64,000 bases of DNA from Sphingomonas oryzagri (GCF_029906645.1 NZ_JARYGZ010000001.1:2165208-2229207), one strand, 5' to 3'; counted from the stretch's first letter, positions 1 through 9,652 are shown. A program made the numbers and translations. Notes: a model not told the origin generated them from the letters alone.

Positions 1-1302
1 GCCGGGGACATGCGCTGGGGCGTGTGCGGCGTGTCGCTGCGCTCGGCCGCCGTGCGCGACCAGCTAGAGCCGCAGGACGGCCTCTACAGCCTCGTCGAGC
101 GCGATGCCGCGGGCGAGCGGGTGCGGATCATCGGCGCGGTGCGGAATGTATTGGTCGCGCCGGAGAATCCCGAAGCGGTGATCGCGGCGCTGGCCTCGCC
201 CGACGTCCATCTCGTGACGCTGACGATCACGGAGAAAGGCTACAGGCTCAACGGCGGGTCGCTCGATTTCTCCGATCCCGAGATCGTTCACGACCTTGCC
301 GAGCCGGCCGCCCCCAAAAGCGCGGTTGGCTTCCTTGTCGCAGGTCTCGCGAGGCGACGTGCCGGGGGTCTTCCGCCCTTCACCGTACTGAGCTGCGACA
401 ATCTTCCCCACAATGGCCGCCTGCTGCGCGATGCGGTGCTGGACTTCGCCGGGCGTATCGACAGCGCTCTCGCCCGCTGGATCGCGGCCGAGGGCGCCTT
501 CCCGCAGACCATGGTCGATCGCATCGTCCCCGCCGCCACCGACGCGGACGTCGCCGCGCTCGCCATTCGTATCGGTTGCGAGGACCGGGCTATGGTGAAG
601 ACCGAACCCTTCTTCCAATGGGTGATCGAGGATCGCTTCTGCAGCCCCCGCCCGGACTTCGCCGCGTTGGGTGCCCGGCTTACGACAGCCATCGCGCCAT
701 GGGAGGAAGCAAAGCTAAGACTGCTCAACGGCGCTCATTCCGCGATCGCCTATGCGGGCGGGCTGATCGGCATCGAGCATGTTCACGAGTTCGTGGCGCT
801 TGAACAGGGGCGCCGCTTCGTCGAAAGCCTGTGGGACGAAAGCGTGACCACATTGTCTCCGCCACCGGGGCTGGACCTCGATCGCTACCGTGCCGCGTTG
901 ATGGCGCGCTTCGCAAATCCGGCGCTGCGTCACCGCACCGCCCAGATCGCAATGGACGGCACGCAGAAGCTCCCTCAACGGATCATCGCCCCGCTGGTCT
1001 CGAGGCTGGAGCGGGGCGATGCCTCCCCTATGCTGACGATGGTGCTGGCGGCCTGGATGCGCTGGGTCGGCGAGCGCGTGGCCCATGGTGGCGAGACGGT
1101 GCTGGCAGATCCATTGGCAAAGCGACTGGCGGTAATCCAGATGGCACAGAGCGCGCAGGCGCGGGTCGATGCGACCCTCGCGCTCGATATGATGTTTCCG
1201 GCATCGCTGGTGCCGATGCTGCGCCCCGTATTGACGACCGCCTATAGCGAGCTGATGGACGGCCGCGTGCGCGATATGCTGTTCGCGGCGGACAAGCGCT
1301 AG
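1..1302 (+). CDS. Mannitol dehydrogenase family oxidoreductase, 5'-truncated (fructuronate reductase-like)
   Basis: This is an NAD(P)-dependent polyol/uronate dehydrogenase of the long-chain mannitol dehydrogenase family (mannitol 2-dehydrogenase, fructuronate reductase UxuB, tagaturonate reductase). The frame is open to the left window edge. The visible protein begins within the region that normally follows the N-terminal Rossmann motif, ending in WGVCGVSLRS, so the GxGxFHR nucleotide-binding start lies outside the window. The first in-window ATG at 10 is probably not the real start. Family segments visible are VTLTITEKGY, TVLSCDNLPHNG, a K-x-RLLNGAHS motif and the helical C-terminal domain. 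The gene converges with a GntR regulator only 6 nt away. The nearby GH115-like glucuronidase makes hexuronate catabolism (D-fructuronate to D-mannonate) an attractive role, but substrate cannot be read from sequence. Confidence 0.88.
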   Translation, partial: AGDMRWGVCGVSLRSAAVRDQLEPQDGLYSLVERDAAGERVRIIGAVRNVLVAPENPEAVIAALASPDVHLVTLTITEKGYRLNGGSLDFSDPEIVHDLAEPAAPKSAVGFLVAGLARRRAGGLPPFTVLSCDNLPHNGRLLRDAVLDFAGRIDSALARWIAAEGAFPQTMVDRIVPAATDADVAALAIRIGCEDRAMVKTEPFFQWVIEDRFCSPRPDFAALGARLTTAIAPWEEAKLRLLNGAHSAIAYAGGLIGIEHVHEFVALEQGRRFVESLWDESVTTLSPPPGLDLDRYRAALMARFANPALRHRTAQIAMDGTQKLPQRIIAPLVSRLERGDASPMLTMVLAAWMRWVGERVAHGGETVLADPLAKRLAVIQMAQSAQARVDATLALDMMFPASLVPMLRPVLTTAYSELMDGRVRDMLFAADKR

Positions 1303-1308
1303 AGCCGC

Positions 1309-2049
1309 TTACACGGCCCGGCGCGCCAGAGCCTTCCGGCGCTGCGACACCTCGGCCCTTGCCCGTTCCACGGCCTCGGTCTCGGTGACAGTCAGCAGAT
1401 GATCGATCACGCGGTTGAGATGATCTCGCATGGCAATGCGCGCCGCATCCGGCGCTCGCGCTTCGAGCGCTGCGAGGATATGGCCATGTTCAGCCAGCCG
1501 CTCATCCACGCCCAGGCTGCCGGCCTTCATCAGCGTTTCCCGCGCCAGCGGGGAGCGGTGCCGCATGTCCCAGAATTCGGTCACCGTGCCGGCGATGACG
1601 GAATTGCCGGTCGATTCGGCGATCAGGATGTGAAAGCGGCGGTCCGCCGCCTCGGCAGCGGCCTCGTCGGTCTGGTCCATCTGGGCCAGCAACGCGCGAA
1701 GCTCCGCTATCTGCTCGTCGCTGATCTCCATGGCAGCGACGGCTGCGACTTCACCTTCCAGCAGACGCCGTGCCTCGATGATCTCGAAGGCCCCGATATC
1801 GAGTTCGTCGGCCTGCTTGGCGGTGTTGGTGGCCAGAACGAACACCCCCGCGCCCTTGCGCGCCTCGACCAGCCCCTGCAGTTCCAGCGCGATCATCGCT
1901 TCCCTTATGGTGGGACGACTCACGCCAAAGCGCTCGGTGAGATCCCGTTCGGCAGGAAGCCGGCTGCCGATGCGATAGCAGCCTGCGGCAATGTCTCCGG
2001 CAATCGCGTCGTAAACACGCCGATAGAGCTTGCCACCCTTGTCTGACAT
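1309..2049 (-). CDS. GntR family transcriptional regulator, FCD (FadR/UxuR-like) subfamily
   Basis: A 246-residue one-component regulator. The N-terminal winged helix-turn-helix contains LPAERDLTERFGVSRPTIRE (about residues 30-50), followed by GLVEARKGAGVFV. The C-terminal FCD ligand-binding domain is all-helical, with the D-x3-H metal/ligand pattern around DRRFHILIAESTGN. ATG at 2049 is preferred over the in-frame TTG at 2052. FCD proteins usually repress sugar-acid or organic-acid operons and release DNA when an intermediate binds. The gene lies downstream of GH32 on the same strand (211 nt gap) and converges with the mannitol-dehydrogenase-family gene, so it is the likely local regulator of this carbohydrate locus. 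Effector and operator are not established. Confidence 0.9.
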   Translation of the reverse strand: MSDKGGKLYRRVYDAIAGDIAAGCYRIGSRLPAERDLTERFGVSRPTIREAMIALELQGLVEARKGAGVFVLATNTAKQADELDIGAFEIIEARRLLEGEVAAVAAMEISDEQIAELRALLAQMDQTDEAAAEAADRRFHILIAESTGNSVIAGTVTEFWDMRHRSPLARETLMKAGSLGVDERLAEHGHILAALEARAPDAARIAMRDHLNRVIDHLLTVTETEAVERARAEVSQRRKALARRAV

Positions 2050-2260
2050 CAATGCGCCCGCCCGTTAGACCAATCTGGCGAATATATGGCGGCGAAGCGG
2101 ACTTGAATATAGGCCATTTTCGTTCGCACCAAAGCACGTCCCCACGGCTCCGGTCGGCCGGCAAAGGCAGATCGGACGGTAAAGGGCGGCGCGCAGGCCC
2201 AAGCCACCCAATCCGCTTCGTCGAAAAAGCCGGGGCCACGGGATGCGTGCGACGGACGCA

Positions 2261-3748
2261 TCAGGCCACGGCCGTCGATATGTCCCATGTCCGCATCGTC
2301 ATGTGGTTGCCCGCCGCGCCATGCGTCCGGATCGCCGGCGCGCGTTGTGGCCCCTGATAGTAGAAACGGCGCGTCCACATGGCCCGACCATCGAGCGACA
2401 GTTCGACGATGGATCCATCGATGAAGACCCGTATCGCCCAGTCTCCGGCGCCGGGAACAACCGCCAGCGGCCTGCCATCGATCCAGAGCAGTTCGGGCCG
2501 GTCCTTGAACCAGGCGATCGAGATGATCGCAGGGCTTCCGTCACGATCGGCAATCTCTATCCCGAAATCGGCTCGGGCCTCCCGCACGTCGATCTGGATT
2601 TCGGCGGCACCGCTCGCCAGTGACAGCCGCTCCGGAAGGACGGGGCCAAAAACACGCTGGCGGCTGCGCAGCGTCGACAATGCGGGCAGGTAAGACTGGA
2701 TAAGACGCCCGTCGCTGTCCATCGTCAGTCGCCGCGGCAGCGACATCGCCCCGGCCCACCCGGCTGCGCGATTCTCCGCATCAGAACGGGTTTCCGGCAC
2801 CCAGCCCCAGAGGATCCGGTTGCCATCCGCATCGAGCTGCGTCTTCGGCGCATAAAAATCGCCATAATCCAGAATGCCCGACCGTTCTGGGTGAAAGGTC
2901 AGGCTCTGCTCGTCGAAGTGGCCGCTTTGCCAGAATGCTTTTCGGGCTGTCGAAAAAATGAGGACATGGCGATCGCCCAGCGGAAAGAATTCGGGACACT
3001 CCCAAACCTCCCAGGGGTCCAGCGCAGCATCCTCCGCCCGCTCGGCAAACAGCTTCACGAACTCCCAGTTTAGAAGGTCGTCCGACCGGTAGAGCAATAT
3101 CGCGCCGCCCAGTCCGGGCCGGCCGCTGCCCAGCACGGCCAGCCAGCCACCCCGGTACCGCCAGGGCGAGGGATCGCGGAACCCGTTCACCAGCATTCCT
3201 TCCGGCGGGGACGCCAGCACGGGGGATTGTCGCTTGTCCCAGACATCCAGGCTGTCGTCGCGCGCCGTTGCCAGACACTGCGTTTCGCGCAGGGGCCAAG
3301 GCTTGGCATCCTTGATCGTGGCCTTGTCCAGCGGGGCGCGATGGACGGCGGTATACATCATCGATACCCTGCCATCGGTCACCACGGCGGTGCCCGAAAA
3401 GACACCGTCCTGATCCGGCCCGCCCGGCGTTGGCGCGAGGGCGACGGGCCGGTGGCTCCAGTGCACCATGTCGCTGCTGACGGCGTGCCCCCAATGCGGC
3501 GCGCCCCAGACCGGAGCTTCCGGATTATACTGGTAAAACAGGTGGTAGCATCCCTTCCAGAAGATCGGCCCATTGGGATCGTTCATCCAGTTGGCGCGCG
3601 GATGAAAATGGTAGCACGGACGAAGCGGGTCACGCTGCAACCTGTCGCCGTTGCCGGACGCAGCCCGATCCGAAGCCATTGCCGGCACGGCACCCAGCGG
3701 TAGCGCCACGGCTGCCTGCAGGAACAAGCGACGGTTGGTGTCAGTCAT
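2261..3748 (-). CDS. Glycoside hydrolase family 32 (fructosidase/levanase type), exported
   Basis: A 495-residue secreted GH32 enzyme hydrolysing beta-fructosides (sucrose, inulin or levan type). All three acidic GH32 blocks are visible: WMNDPNG with nucleophile Asp57, FRDP with Asp192, and the WECPEF block with general acid Glu250. The N-terminal five-bladed propeller is followed by the C-terminal beta-sandwich. The start at 3748 was chosen because it gives a twin-arginine-like signal (N-R-R-L-F-L-Q then a hydrophobic stretch ending AMA). The frame stays open to 3877, but that extension ahead of the signal looks non-coding. The ribosome-binding site is weak. The gene is divergent from the TonB receptor, suggesting shared control of a fructan-containing or mixed glycan uptake locus. 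Confidence 0.92.
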   Translation of the reverse strand: MTDTNRRLFLQAAVALPLGAVPAMASDRAASGNGDRLQRDPLRPCYHFHPRANWMNDPNGPIFWKGCYHLFYQYNPEAPVWGAPHWGHAVSSDMVHWSHRPVALAPTPGGPDQDGVFSGTAVVTDGRVSMMYTAVHRAPLDKATIKDAKPWPLRETQCLATARDDSLDVWDKRQSPVLASPPEGMLVNGFRDPSPWRYRGGWLAVLGSGRPGLGGAILLYRSDDLLNWEFVKLFAERAEDAALDPWEVWECPEFFPLGDRHVLIFSTARKAFWQSGHFDEQSLTFHPERSGILDYGDFYAPKTQLDADGNRILWGWVPETRSDAENRAAGWAGAMSLPRRLTMDSDGRLIQSYLPALSTLRSRQRVFGPVLPERLSLASGAAEIQIDVREARADFGIEIADRDGSPAIISIAWFKDRPELLWIDGRPLAVVPGAGDWAIRVFIDGSIVELSLDGRAMWTRRFYYQGPQRAPAIRTHGAAGNHMTMRTWDISTAVA

Positions 3749-4019
3749 GTCGGGCACGGAACACATCTCCGTCGATGAGGGAAGTCGGACTTTCCCGGCT
3801 CGGTCGCCCCAGAAGATGGGCCGGTCGAAAACGGGCAATTGGGTCGTACCAGCGGCACGGTCGGCGATGAAAGCCACGGGATTGGATCATCGGTACCTCC
3901 CCCATCGCGGATCCCACCTCGTTGCCGACCCCACTTATATGACCAATATGAAAAATGTTGTCGACTAAATGTGGATGACCAGTTATGCGCCGTGGTCTGA
4001 TAATTAAAGGAGGGGTGAG
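3749..4019. promoter_or_regulatory. Divergent promoter region between GH32 and the TonB receptor
   Basis: A 271-nt intergenic region serving both outward genes. It is AT-richer toward the receptor side. It contains TGACCA-type half-sites: TATGACCAATATG near 3938-3950, TGACCA at 3976-3981 and an inverted TGGTC at 3993-3997. A related AGACCAAT lies just upstream of the gntR gene near 2067. These could be operators of the local GntR regulator, by inference from shared half-sites only. A strong ribosome-binding site, AAAGGAGG at 4006-4013, precedes the receptor ATG. Confidence 0.35.
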
Positions 4020-6677
4020 ATGACCAAAGGGCTGTTGCTGGCTTCCAGTGCGTTGCTTGTCGGATTGTCGACGACGGCGGCGTTCGCACAGCAGGCGAAT
4101 GACGTTGGCGCCTCGTCGCCTGGATCAAGCCCTTCGCCCCAGAATCCCGCAGCGGCACCCGCCAGTCAGGAGATCGTGGTCAGCGGCGTTCGTGCCAGCC
4201 TGGCAAGCGCGATCGGAAGAAAGCGGCAATCGGCGGAAATCGTCGATTCGATCGTCGCGGAGGATATCGGCAAGCTGCCGGACAATAACGTCGCCGAGGC
4301 GCTCCAGAGGGTGACCGGCGTGCAGATCACGCGCAGCCAGGGCGAAGGCTCCGGCATCGCGATACGCGGCCTGTCGCAAGTCCAGCAGCTGATCAACGGC
4401 CGCAATTTCTTCACGACGTCCGGCCGAACCATCGCGCTCGGGGATATTCCGGCATCCATGCTCGCCGGTATCGACGTCTACAAGACGGCCGCCGCCGACC
4501 AGATCGAGGGCGGCATCGGCGGCCTCGTCGATATCCGGCTTCGCCGCCCGTTCGATTTTGCGGGACGCGAGCAGTCCGCCACCATCAAGGGCTTCTATGG
4601 GGACATCGCCAAGAAGGTCGATCCGCGCGTCTCCATGCTGCTCAGCAACCGCTGGGATACCGGCATCGGAGAAGTCGGCCTCCTCGTCAGCGGAGCCTAT
4701 CAGCAGCGCCATTACGGATCCTATCGCAACGCCACCGGCGCCTACGAAACCCGCACCGATCTCTACGATGTGAACGGCAATGGCGTGCAGGATGCCGGCG
4801 ATGCCATCACCGCCGTGACGGACGCAGGCACACGCTACACATATGGCAGCCGAAAACGCTGGGGCCTCAATCTTTCGGCGCAATGGAAACCGGCCAGCAA
4901 TCTCGAATTCTATCTGGACGGGATGTTCAATCGCGAGTCGAATCGCGAAGACGATCTGACGGCCTACGTCCGCACCGGAACAAGCGGGTTCCGGGCGTCG
5001 CCGGCGACCGCGGTGCCGCCGTTCACCTTCGATGACGGCACCAACTATTTCAAATATGGCTCATATGCGAATGCCAAGTTCGCGCCGGCAACTTACGCGC
5101 AGGACAGCGCATATACGACCTATCAGTTCGCTCTGGGTGGGAAGTGGGATGTCGGCCGGCTCAAGCTATCCGGCGAAGGCACCTATACCAGCAGCTCCGG
5201 CTGGGACAGCTTCAAGCAGATCGGCATCTATGCCAACGCCCCGTCCTACACGCTCGACCTGGGAAACTTCATTCCCAATCCGTCGGTATCCGGTTTCGAT
5301 CCCAACGATTTCTCGGCCTATCGCTTCGATAACTTTCAGGATGAGCATCACTTGAACAAGGGTGACGAAAAAAGCGTCCGTCTCGACGCGACGTACGAAA
5401 TGGGCTCGATCCTCACGAGCATCAAGGCGGGCGTCCGTTTCGCCGATCGCACATCGCATCACAGCGGTTACACCAACGATTATTCGCTCAGCGGAGATGA
5501 GAGCCTGCCGCTGCCCGGCAGCATTCCGGGGCTTCTGACCACGACTCCGGACCAGGTGTTCAGGGGCGACTACAATCTGAGCCTCCAGCAATTCGCGCTG
5601 CCCCGCATCGATCTGGTCCGCAACATCGAATATGCTCGGCGGATCCTCGGTTTCAGCACAGGCACCCCGGCAAACGACCCTGCCCAGCTCTACAACATCA
5701 CCGAAAAGACCTACGCCGCCTATGTGATGGCGAACTATGCCTTCACGCTCTTCGGAATCGATTTCGATGGCAATGCCGGCGTGCGGTACGTCAAGACAAA
5801 GGAAAACGTCGCGGGATTCCAGAATCTGGCAGGTGGCGGCTTCGCACCGCTGACCGCCAACAGCAGCTATGGAAACTGGCTGCCGAGCGCCAATATTCGG
5901 GCCAAGCTCACCGACAGGCTCTATCTTCGCGGGGCCGTCTCCAAAGTGGTGACGCGGCCAGGCTTCAGCCAGCTCACCCCGGCGGAGAGCCTGTCTTACC
6001 CCTTCCTCACCGGAACGGCCGGCAATCCCAACCTCAAGCCGCTCAAGGCGGACCAGTACGATCTCTCACTCGAATGGTACATGTCGAGGACGAACATTCT
6101 GTACGCGGCGGCTTTCCTCAAGAATGTCGACGGTTTCATCCAGAATATTTCGACGGAGGAAACAGTCAATGGTCTGCCATTCCTGATCACCAGGCCCTCC
6201 AATGGAAATAATGGCACCGTAAAGGGAGTGGAGGTCGGCTATCAGACGTTCTTCGATTTCCTGCCGGCGCCCTTTGACGGCTTTGGCATCCAGGCGAACT
6301 ACACCTATGTCGAAAGCAATGCGCCGAGTCCCATACCCGGCCAGAGTGTGCCGCTGGAGAACCTGTCCAAGAACAGCTACAACCTGATCGGCATCTATGA
6401 GAAAGGTCCGATCTCGGTCCGCCTCGCTTACAACTGGCGCAGCAAATATGTCGAAACGACATCCGGAGATGCCGCTAACCGGCCGCTGATCGCCAAGCCG
6501 ATCGGCCAGCTCGATGCCTCGATCAGCTACGATCTCACACCGAACATCTCCATGACGTTCGATGCGACAAACCTGACCCGCAACACGCTCAGCGATTATT
6601 ATGCCACGCCCCTCCTGCCGAAATCGGTCAACGCCTACGATCGAACCTTCGAATGGGGTGTCCGCGCGCGTTTCTAG
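4020..6677 (+). CDS. TonB-dependent outer-membrane receptor (carbohydrate type)
   Basis: An 885-residue TonB-dependent transporter moving oligosaccharides across the outer membrane with energy from the TonB-ExbB-ExbD complex. Residues 1-24 form a Sec signal ending AAFAQ. A TonB-box-like EIVVSGVRASL is followed by the plug domain (SIVAEDIGKLPDNNVAEALQ, VTGVQI, IRGLSQ). The remainder is a 22-strand barrel with many aromatic turns, ending in the outer-membrane signature WGVRARF. The N-terminus is of the form common in Caulobacter and sphingomonad sugar receptors. It is divergent from GH32, is followed by a strong terminator, and then by the GH115-like gene, so glycan oligomers released by these enzymes are plausible substrates. 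No FecA-type regulatory extension is present. Confidence 0.93.
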   Translation: MTKGLLLASSALLVGLSTTAAFAQQANDVGASSPGSSPSPQNPAAAPASQEIVVSGVRASLASAIGRKRQSAEIVDSIVAEDIGKLPDNNVAEALQRVTGVQITRSQGEGSGIAIRGLSQVQQLINGRNFFTTSGRTIALGDIPASMLAGIDVYKTAAADQIEGGIGGLVDIRLRRPFDFAGREQSATIKGFYGDIAKKVDPRVSMLLSNRWDTGIGEVGLLVSGAYQQRHYGSYRNATGAYETRTDLYDVNGNGVQDAGDAITAVTDAGTRYTYGSRKRWGLNLSAQWKPASNLEFYLDGMFNRESNREDDLTAYVRTGTSGFRASPATAVPPFTFDDGTNYFKYGSYANAKFAPATYAQDSAYTTYQFALGGKWDVGRLKLSGEGTYTSSSGWDSFKQIGIYANAPSYTLDLGNFIPNPSVSGFDPNDFSAYRFDNFQDEHHLNKGDEKSVRLDATYEMGSILTSIKAGVRFADRTSHHSGYTNDYSLSGDESLPLPGSIPGLLTTTPDQVFRGDYNLSLQQFALPRIDLVRNIEYARRILGFSTGTPANDPAQLYNITEKTYAAYVMANYAFTLFGIDFDGNAGVRYVKTKENVAGFQNLAGGGFAPLTANSSYGNWLPSANIRAKLTDRLYLRGAVSKVVTRPGFSQLTPAESLSYPFLTGTAGNPNLKPLKADQYDLSLEWYMSRTNILYAAAFLKNVDGFIQNISTEETVNGLPFLITRPSNGNNGTVKGVEVGYQTFFDFLPAPFDGFGIQANYTYVESNAPSPIPGQSVPLENLSKNSYNLIGIYEKGPISVRLAYNWRSKYVETTSGDAANRPLIAKPIGQLDASISYDLTPNISMTFDATNLTRNTLSDYYATPLLPKSVNAYDRTFEWGVRARF

Positions 6678-6686
6678 GCTCCCACT

Positions 6687-6721
6687 GGCCGGGCGCGGTT
6701 TCGCTCCCGGCCTTTTTTTTT
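6687..6721 (+). terminator. Rho-independent terminator after the TonB receptor
   Basis: A GC stem, GGCCGGG paired with CCCGGCC across a 12-nt loop, is followed at once by nine T residues. It sits 10 nt after the receptor stop codon and separates the receptor from the GH115-like gene. Confidence 0.88.
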
Positions 6722-6786
6722 CTGCCGGCGCTTTTCGCGCTATCGAGGCTCTCGCCATCGTTCAGAACAATGACAGGCACAGTATC

Positions 6787-8895
6787 ATGCGTTTGAGCAA
6801 GCGGCAGGTGGTTCAGGGTTTGTCCGTCATGGCATCGATGGCTGCGGTGCCCGCCGCCGCCGCCGCCCGGAAGCGACCTTCAGCGCCCCATCCTCCGGTG
6901 ACGATCCGCCTGTCCACGCCCGCCGCACCCGTGCTGACGGCCGCGAAGGACCTCGCCCGCGATATCGAACTGGTGCTCGGCGCCCCGCCCGTATTCGCTT
7001 CGCAGCCCGCCACGAGAGGCGGCCTCCTGATCGAGATCGAAACCAGGCCCGGCGACCGCGAGAGCTTTTCGCTGCGGCGGCGCGGACAGGCCATCACGCT
7101 GACGGGGGCAGACCTGCGCGGCACGATCTACGCCGTCTATCAATTCAGCCAGGACTATCTGGGCGTCGATCCGATGTATTTCTGGACCGACCAGATACCG
7201 GAACCGCGCGCCGGGATCGACATGGCCGACGGCACCGAACGGACGTTCCCGACGCCGCTCATCGAGTATCGGGGCTTCTTCACCAACGACGAGGATCAAC
7301 TGACCGGTTGGGCACCGGCGCGCGCGGACGAGCAGACCAACATCGCGCCGGCCGTGATGGACAAGGTCTACGAAACGCTGCTGCGGCTCAAGGCCAACAT
7401 GGTAGTGCCCAGCACCTGGCCGTTTCCCGACGACCTCCAGATCAAGGCGGCCAGCGCCCGCGGGCTGATCGTCAATCAGCATCATGCGACGCCGGTCGGA
7501 ATGAACGCCGCGCGCTGGCCGGAACATGCGCCCTATAACTTCACCGATCACCCGGACGTGCTGCGTAATGCGTGGCGCAACGCGGTCGATCTCTATGACC
7601 GCGACCAGGAGATATTGTGGACGGTCGGCCTGCGCGGCCTGTCCGACATGCCCTATTCCGCGCACGACCCCAGTGTCGCCGGCAGCGACCAGAAGATGGG
7701 CGCGATCATCGCGAAGGCGATTGCCGAGCAGATGCGGATCGTGCGCGATCGTTTTCCCGACGCGAAGTTCGTCACCAATCTCTGGTCCGAAGGCGCCCGG
7801 CTGATGCGGGCGGGTCATCTGCAACTCCCGCCGGAAGTCATCATCGCCTGGCCGGACGAGGGATGGGGCCTGGTTCGCGACGATGGGCAGGTGTCTCGGG
7901 GCCAGGGCTTTTATTATCACGTCGCCATGCTCAACGGACGGGCGAACCAGCTCTCGGAAATGGTCCCGGCCGAGCGCATCCGTTCCGAATTCGAACGCTT
8001 CATCAAGGCCGGCGCGACACGCTTCGCACTGGTCAACGTCAGCGACCTGCGAGCCGTGACGATGACCGCCAAATTCACGATGGATCTGGCGTGGGGAGAC
8101 ACAAGGCCGGATCGAAACGCCGAGGACTATTACCGAGACTGGGCGACGATCCAGTTCGGGCCGAAGGCCGCCGCGCCGCTCGCGGACTTCTACGAGGCTT
8201 ATTTCGCAGCCATCCCTCATGCGCCTGCAGGCAAGAATTACGGCGACGGCATGGAATTGGGCGACCAGCATTATCACCAGACGGCGCGGGAACTCCTGCT
8301 CCGCGCCATGGTCAACCCGCCTTATTATCGCTCGTTCGGCCAGACGCCAAAATGGCGCGCGATGCAGCTGTATGATGAAAAGGATGCCGACCCCGGCAAA
8401 TGGATCGACGCGACGATCGCTCGCGAGCTGCCGAGTTGCAGATCGGCTGCACGGCGTTGGGACACGCTGCTCGGCATGGCCCTCCCAATCGAACGGCTGG
8501 TGCCACCGAAGCGGCGCGCATATTTCCGCTACGCCGTTCTCACCATGATTGCCGCCAATCGAAACAGCAACGCCATGCTGATGCGCGTCTGCGAGGCAGT
8601 GATAGCGGCGCGTGCCGGCCGAACAGGCGATGCAATACGCGCCACCGCGGCGGCGATCGCCCAGATCGACGAGCTTGATCGCTATCGAGCGTTCGGCGCC
8701 TATGGCAAATGGCAGCATTGGTGGCGTGGAGATTGGCTCACCAACGTTGCGTCCACGCGGGCGCAGTTGGTTGCGTTCCGGACGTGGGTGACAGATCCCG
8801 CAGGCACTTCGCCACTGCCGGTGCTCGATGTGGATTGGTATGCTTACTATAAAATCCTGAAATATCAGGGCGACAGAGTTGTCGATATTTCCTGA
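6787..8895 (+). CDS. Glycoside hydrolase family 115-like protein (alpha-glucuronidase type)
   Basis: A 702-residue exported protein resembling GH115 xylan alpha-1,2-glucuronidases, which remove (4-O-methyl)glucuronic acid from xylan or arabinogalactan. The start at 6787 gives a signal with S-K-R-Q followed by an Ala-rich hydrophobic stretch; the frame is open further upstream, but that part overlaps the receptor gene and the terminator. The family N-terminal domain is followed by EYRGFFTNDED (residues 160-170), LLRLKANMVVPSTWPF, a His-rich NQHHATPVGMN and the TVGLRG segment. It is shorter than many GH115 members and appears to lack the extra C-terminal beta domain. Beside a mannitol-dehydrogenase-family enzyme it fits hexuronate release and catabolism. 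Substrate is inferred. Confidence 0.8.
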   Translation: MRLSKRQVVQGLSVMASMAAVPAAAAARKRPSAPHPPVTIRLSTPAAPVLTAAKDLARDIELVLGAPPVFASQPATRGGLLIEIETRPGDRESFSLRRRGQAITLTGADLRGTIYAVYQFSQDYLGVDPMYFWTDQIPEPRAGIDMADGTERTFPTPLIEYRGFFTNDEDQLTGWAPARADEQTNIAPAVMDKVYETLLRLKANMVVPSTWPFPDDLQIKAASARGLIVNQHHATPVGMNAARWPEHAPYNFTDHPDVLRNAWRNAVDLYDRDQEILWTVGLRGLSDMPYSAHDPSVAGSDQKMGAIIAKAIAEQMRIVRDRFPDAKFVTNLWSEGARLMRAGHLQLPPEVIIAWPDEGWGLVRDDGQVSRGQGFYYHVAMLNGRANQLSEMVPAERIRSEFERFIKAGATRFALVNVSDLRAVTMTAKFTMDLAWGDTRPDRNAEDYYRDWATIQFGPKAAAPLADFYEAYFAAIPHAPAGKNYGDGMELGDQHYHQTARELLLRAMVNPPYYRSFGQTPKWRAMQLYDEKDADPGKWIDATIARELPSCRSAARRWDTLLGMALPIERLVPPKRRAYFRYAVLTMIAANRNSNAMLMRVCEAVIAARAGRTGDAIRATAAAIAQIDELDRYRAFGAYGKWQHWWRGDWLTNVASTRAQLVAFRTWVTDPAGTSPLPVLDVDWYAYYKILKYQGDRVVDIS

Positions 8896-8966
8896 GATAT
8901 TTGTTTCGACATCGCTTTACCCGGCGCCAAGATGAATGATCGGCCGGGATGCGCGCGACGATCCCG

Positions 8967-9313
8967 TCAAGCGCCTCGCCAAGGATGGCGCCGGTGTTTC
9001 ATCCTGTCGCCTGTCGCGAGTTCCGCCGCCGCCGGCTCGATAGCAGCGCGTAACTCGGTAAACTGCCGCAGCGGGGTTAGTGAAAACTTCCGTTCCAGAC
9101 GCCAGTGCAGGACATCGGTGTCGAACAGGCTCCAGGCCGTCTCGGGTTCGACGATCGCCCCTTGCCGTGGCCGCGCGCTCAGCAATCCTTGGCCGTCTGC
9201 ATCTCGACCGCCTCGCGCGTCACCGTGCGACTCACGATGAATGTCGTGGCCAGATCCGCCTCGGCAGGGAATGGCTTGTCGAGAAATTCCTTCGTCACTG
9301 CGACGAAGCCCAA
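8967..9313 (-). pseudogene. Decayed GntR/FadR-family regulator (frameshifted and truncated)
   Basis: Reading the minus strand from about 9313, one frame encodes PFPAEADLATTFIVSRTVTREAV, a clear GntR winged-helix segment, then hits a stop at 9181-9179. The next frame continues exactly where the family should, with LLSARPRQGAIVEPETAW, then FDTDVLHWRL and ELRAAIEPAAAELA, the start of an FCD domain. Restoring one G would change AAGGATTG to AAGGGATTG and give the expected AKGLLSARPRQG, so a single-base deletion is the simplest explanation. The homology then fades, so most of the ligand-binding domain is missing. No convincing start codon is present. It lies just downstream of the GH115-like gene and may be the remnant of that locus's own regulator. 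Confidence 0.72.
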
Positions 9314-9652
9314 ACCCTCCTTATTTCCCAGTCGCTACTCTGTGCCATTGGTGCTGACGACGAACACGCACGGTCGCCCGCGGCGAAATGATCAAAGTGG
9401 CCCTTGGTCCCCGCGAATCTCCAGACCCCACAGGGATCACAGAAATGGAGATCGCAGCGATACTCGGCATCAATTCACCGACAAGGATTATGCAGAGATA
9501 TCGAAATTTCTCTGTGTCACATCCTTTTTAGGCACCATCCGCATCATCGCATCCCCCTTTATAATGCCCGACAGATCGGCATGCTCGATTGCGCGTCATC
9601 ATGCTCCATGTTTGTCTACCTCTCGATTTCTCAATCGATGCGGGGGTCTGCC
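9314..9652. other. Intergenic, no recognisable gene
   Basis: This stretch upstream of the C-methyltransferase contains open frames on both strands, but none has recognisable protein features. The methyltransferase frame extends back to 9404 but encodes unrelated low-quality sequence there. The AT-rich part near 9490-9560 could hold the methyltransferase promoter. Confidence 0.4.

Noticed and set aside
6880-8718. Long minus-strand open frame opposite the GH115-like gene
   Set aside because: It is a high-GC antisense shadow. The plus strand carries clear family motifs and the opposite frame has none.
9404-9652. N-terminal extension of the C-methyltransferase
   Set aside because: The extension has no homology-like pattern, and 9653 has a proper ribosome-binding site just before the zinc motif.
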